A stretch of 64,000 nt of DNA from Paenibacillus plantarum (GTDB lineage Bacteria; Bacillota; Bacilli; Paenibacillales; NBRC-103111): assembly GCF_013141695.1 (NCBI RefSeq), contig NZ_WHNY01000057.1:62001-126000 (forward strand), written 5' to 3'. The position numbers and the translations under genes are program-made. Each line of letters opens with the position of its first letter. The first letter of the stretch is position 1. Shown here one piece after another: positions 63,260-64,000 of the stretch. The notes under the pieces are model-generated. The model saw nothing but the letters and a program-made list of their open reading frames with translations, was not told the origin of the DNA and made no database searches.

Positions 63260-63303
63260 TGTAAATTAATTTCACCAATTTTTAATTAATAGAAAATATT
63301 TTC
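63260..63303 (-). promoter_or_regulatory. Two candidate NanR operators before nanA
   Basis: GTAAATTAATTTCAC (63261-63275) and the perfect GAAAATATTTTC (63292-63303), each followed by TTCACCAA, starts 30 bases apart. Repeated half-sites about three helical turns apart suit an RpiR dimer or tetramer. Confidence 0.5.
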
Positions 63304-63406
63304 ACCAAAGACTTCCTCCTCTGGATTTGCTAGGTTATGCGTTGAAATTGTCATATTTCTCACCTGCAAGTAGTATTTCCCTATTTACTTTCCCAAAACC
63401 AAAAAA

Positions 63407-63435
63407 AAGGCCCAGCACCAGAGGTGCTAGGCCTT
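63407..63435 (-). terminator. Terminator after sdhB
   Basis: AAGGCC-CAGCACC / GGTGCTAGGCCTT stem followed on the minus strand by eight Us. Confidence 0.85.
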
Positions 63436-63453
63436 TCTATCAGTCAGCGTCGC

Positions 63454-64000
63454 TTACACGCCTAACCATTTCTTGAACAAGTGCTTCGTCGTGTCCGCAT
63501 TCAAAGCTGCGATCGACGTCGTAAGCGGAATACCCTTCGGACAGGAGCGTACGCAGTTCTGCGAGTTACCGCAGCCTTCGATACCGCCGTCTGTCATCAG
63601 CGTATCCAAACGCTCGTCTTTGTTCATCTCACCCGTTGGGTGAGCATTGAATAGACGAACTTGGGAAAGTGCGGAAGGCCCAATAAACGAGTTTTTGTCG
63701 TTTACGTTCGGACAAGCTTCCAGACACACGCCGCATGTCATACATTTGGACAACTCATAAGCCCATTGACGCTTGGACTCAGCCATACGCGGACCAGGAC
63801 CAAGATCGTAGGTTCCGTCAATCGGAACCCATGCTTTAACCTTTTTCAACGCGTTGAACATGCGTCCACGGTCGATAACAAGGTCACGCATAACTGGGAA
63901 TGTGCTCATTGGTGCTACACGAATCGGCTGCTCCAGCTTATCTACAAGCGCGGAACAAGCTTGACGCGGCTTCCCATTGATAACCATGGAACAAGCGCCA
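63454..64000 (-). CDS. sdhB: Succinate dehydrogenase iron-sulfur subunit (5' end outside window)
   Basis: About 182 C-terminal codons, running off the right edge. The 4Fe-4S/3Fe-4S cysteines are visible: CMTCGVCLEACP and CGNSQNCVRSCPKGIP. It carries electrons from SdhA to the membrane anchor in the TCA cycle. The downstream nan operon is separated by a strong terminator. Confidence 0.93.
   Translation of the reverse strand, partial: GACSMVINGKPRQACSALVDKLEQPIRVAPMSTFPVMRDLVIDRGRMFNALKKVKAWVPIDGTYDLGPGPRMAESKRQWAYELSKCMTCGVCLEACPNVNDKNSFIGPSALSQVRLFNAHPTGEMNKDERLDTLMTDGGIEGCGNSQNCVRSCPKGIPLTTSIAALNADTTKHLFKKWLGV

Overview
The window looks like chromosome from a Paenibacillus or close relative. 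It has about 45% GC, strong GGAGG-type ribosome sites, S-layer-homology anchored wall enzymes, YesM/YesN-like two-component genes, a large membrane-bound AraC regulator and several LplA/LplB/YtcP-type sugar ABC systems. Most genes lie on the minus strand. No rRNA, tRNA, CRISPR array, integrase or transposase was seen. Identities come from motifs and domain layout read by eye; no database search was run.

1-14.4 kb: the 5' part of a secreted GDPD-type phosphodiesterase with a hairpin-rich leader, then a nine-gene minus-strand operon (solute-binding lipoprotein, two permeases, a TIM-barrel protein, a threonine-synthase-like PLP enzyme, a Gfo/Idh/MocA dehydrogenase, an MBL hydrolase, an M14 deacylase and a DapA/NanA-type aldolase). 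A transmembrane AraC regulator (14.4-16.8 kb) and a RidA / MlrC-like / HemL-like operon (17-20.2 kb) follow. The RidA operon has a perfect palindrome in its promoter region. The substrate of this catabolic locus is not obvious.

20.4-34.0 kb: a YesM/YesN-type pair diverges from a GH105-like hydrolase. Then come a three-gene sugar ABC importer and a 1686-residue S-layer-anchored glycosidase. The last two share cre/LacI-like boxes.

34.0-43.9 kb: an AT-rich defence island with Hachiman-like hamA-hamB followed by Gabija-like gajA-gajB on one strand, plus an HNH/treble-clef protein, two coding-like remnants and three related terminator hairpins.

44.2-55.6 kb: a CDF metal exporter and a LacI regulator, then a PucR-type regulator divergent from a five-gene catabolic operon (isochorismatase-like, cupin, Rieske oxygenase, creatininase-like, PhyH-type dioxygenase). 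It faces a NitT/TauT-type ABC importer whose leader is a ykkC (guanidine-I) riboswitch with a clear sigma-A promoter. The PucR/operon intergenic region and the riboswitch promoter share an unusual sequence block. This suggests a co-regulated system for a guanidino compound and is the most interesting reading of the window.

55.8-63.2 kb: a complete-looking sialic-acid operon (nanA, ABC binding protein, two permeases, nanE, ROK kinase, RpiR regulator, YhcH). The window ends inside sdhB.
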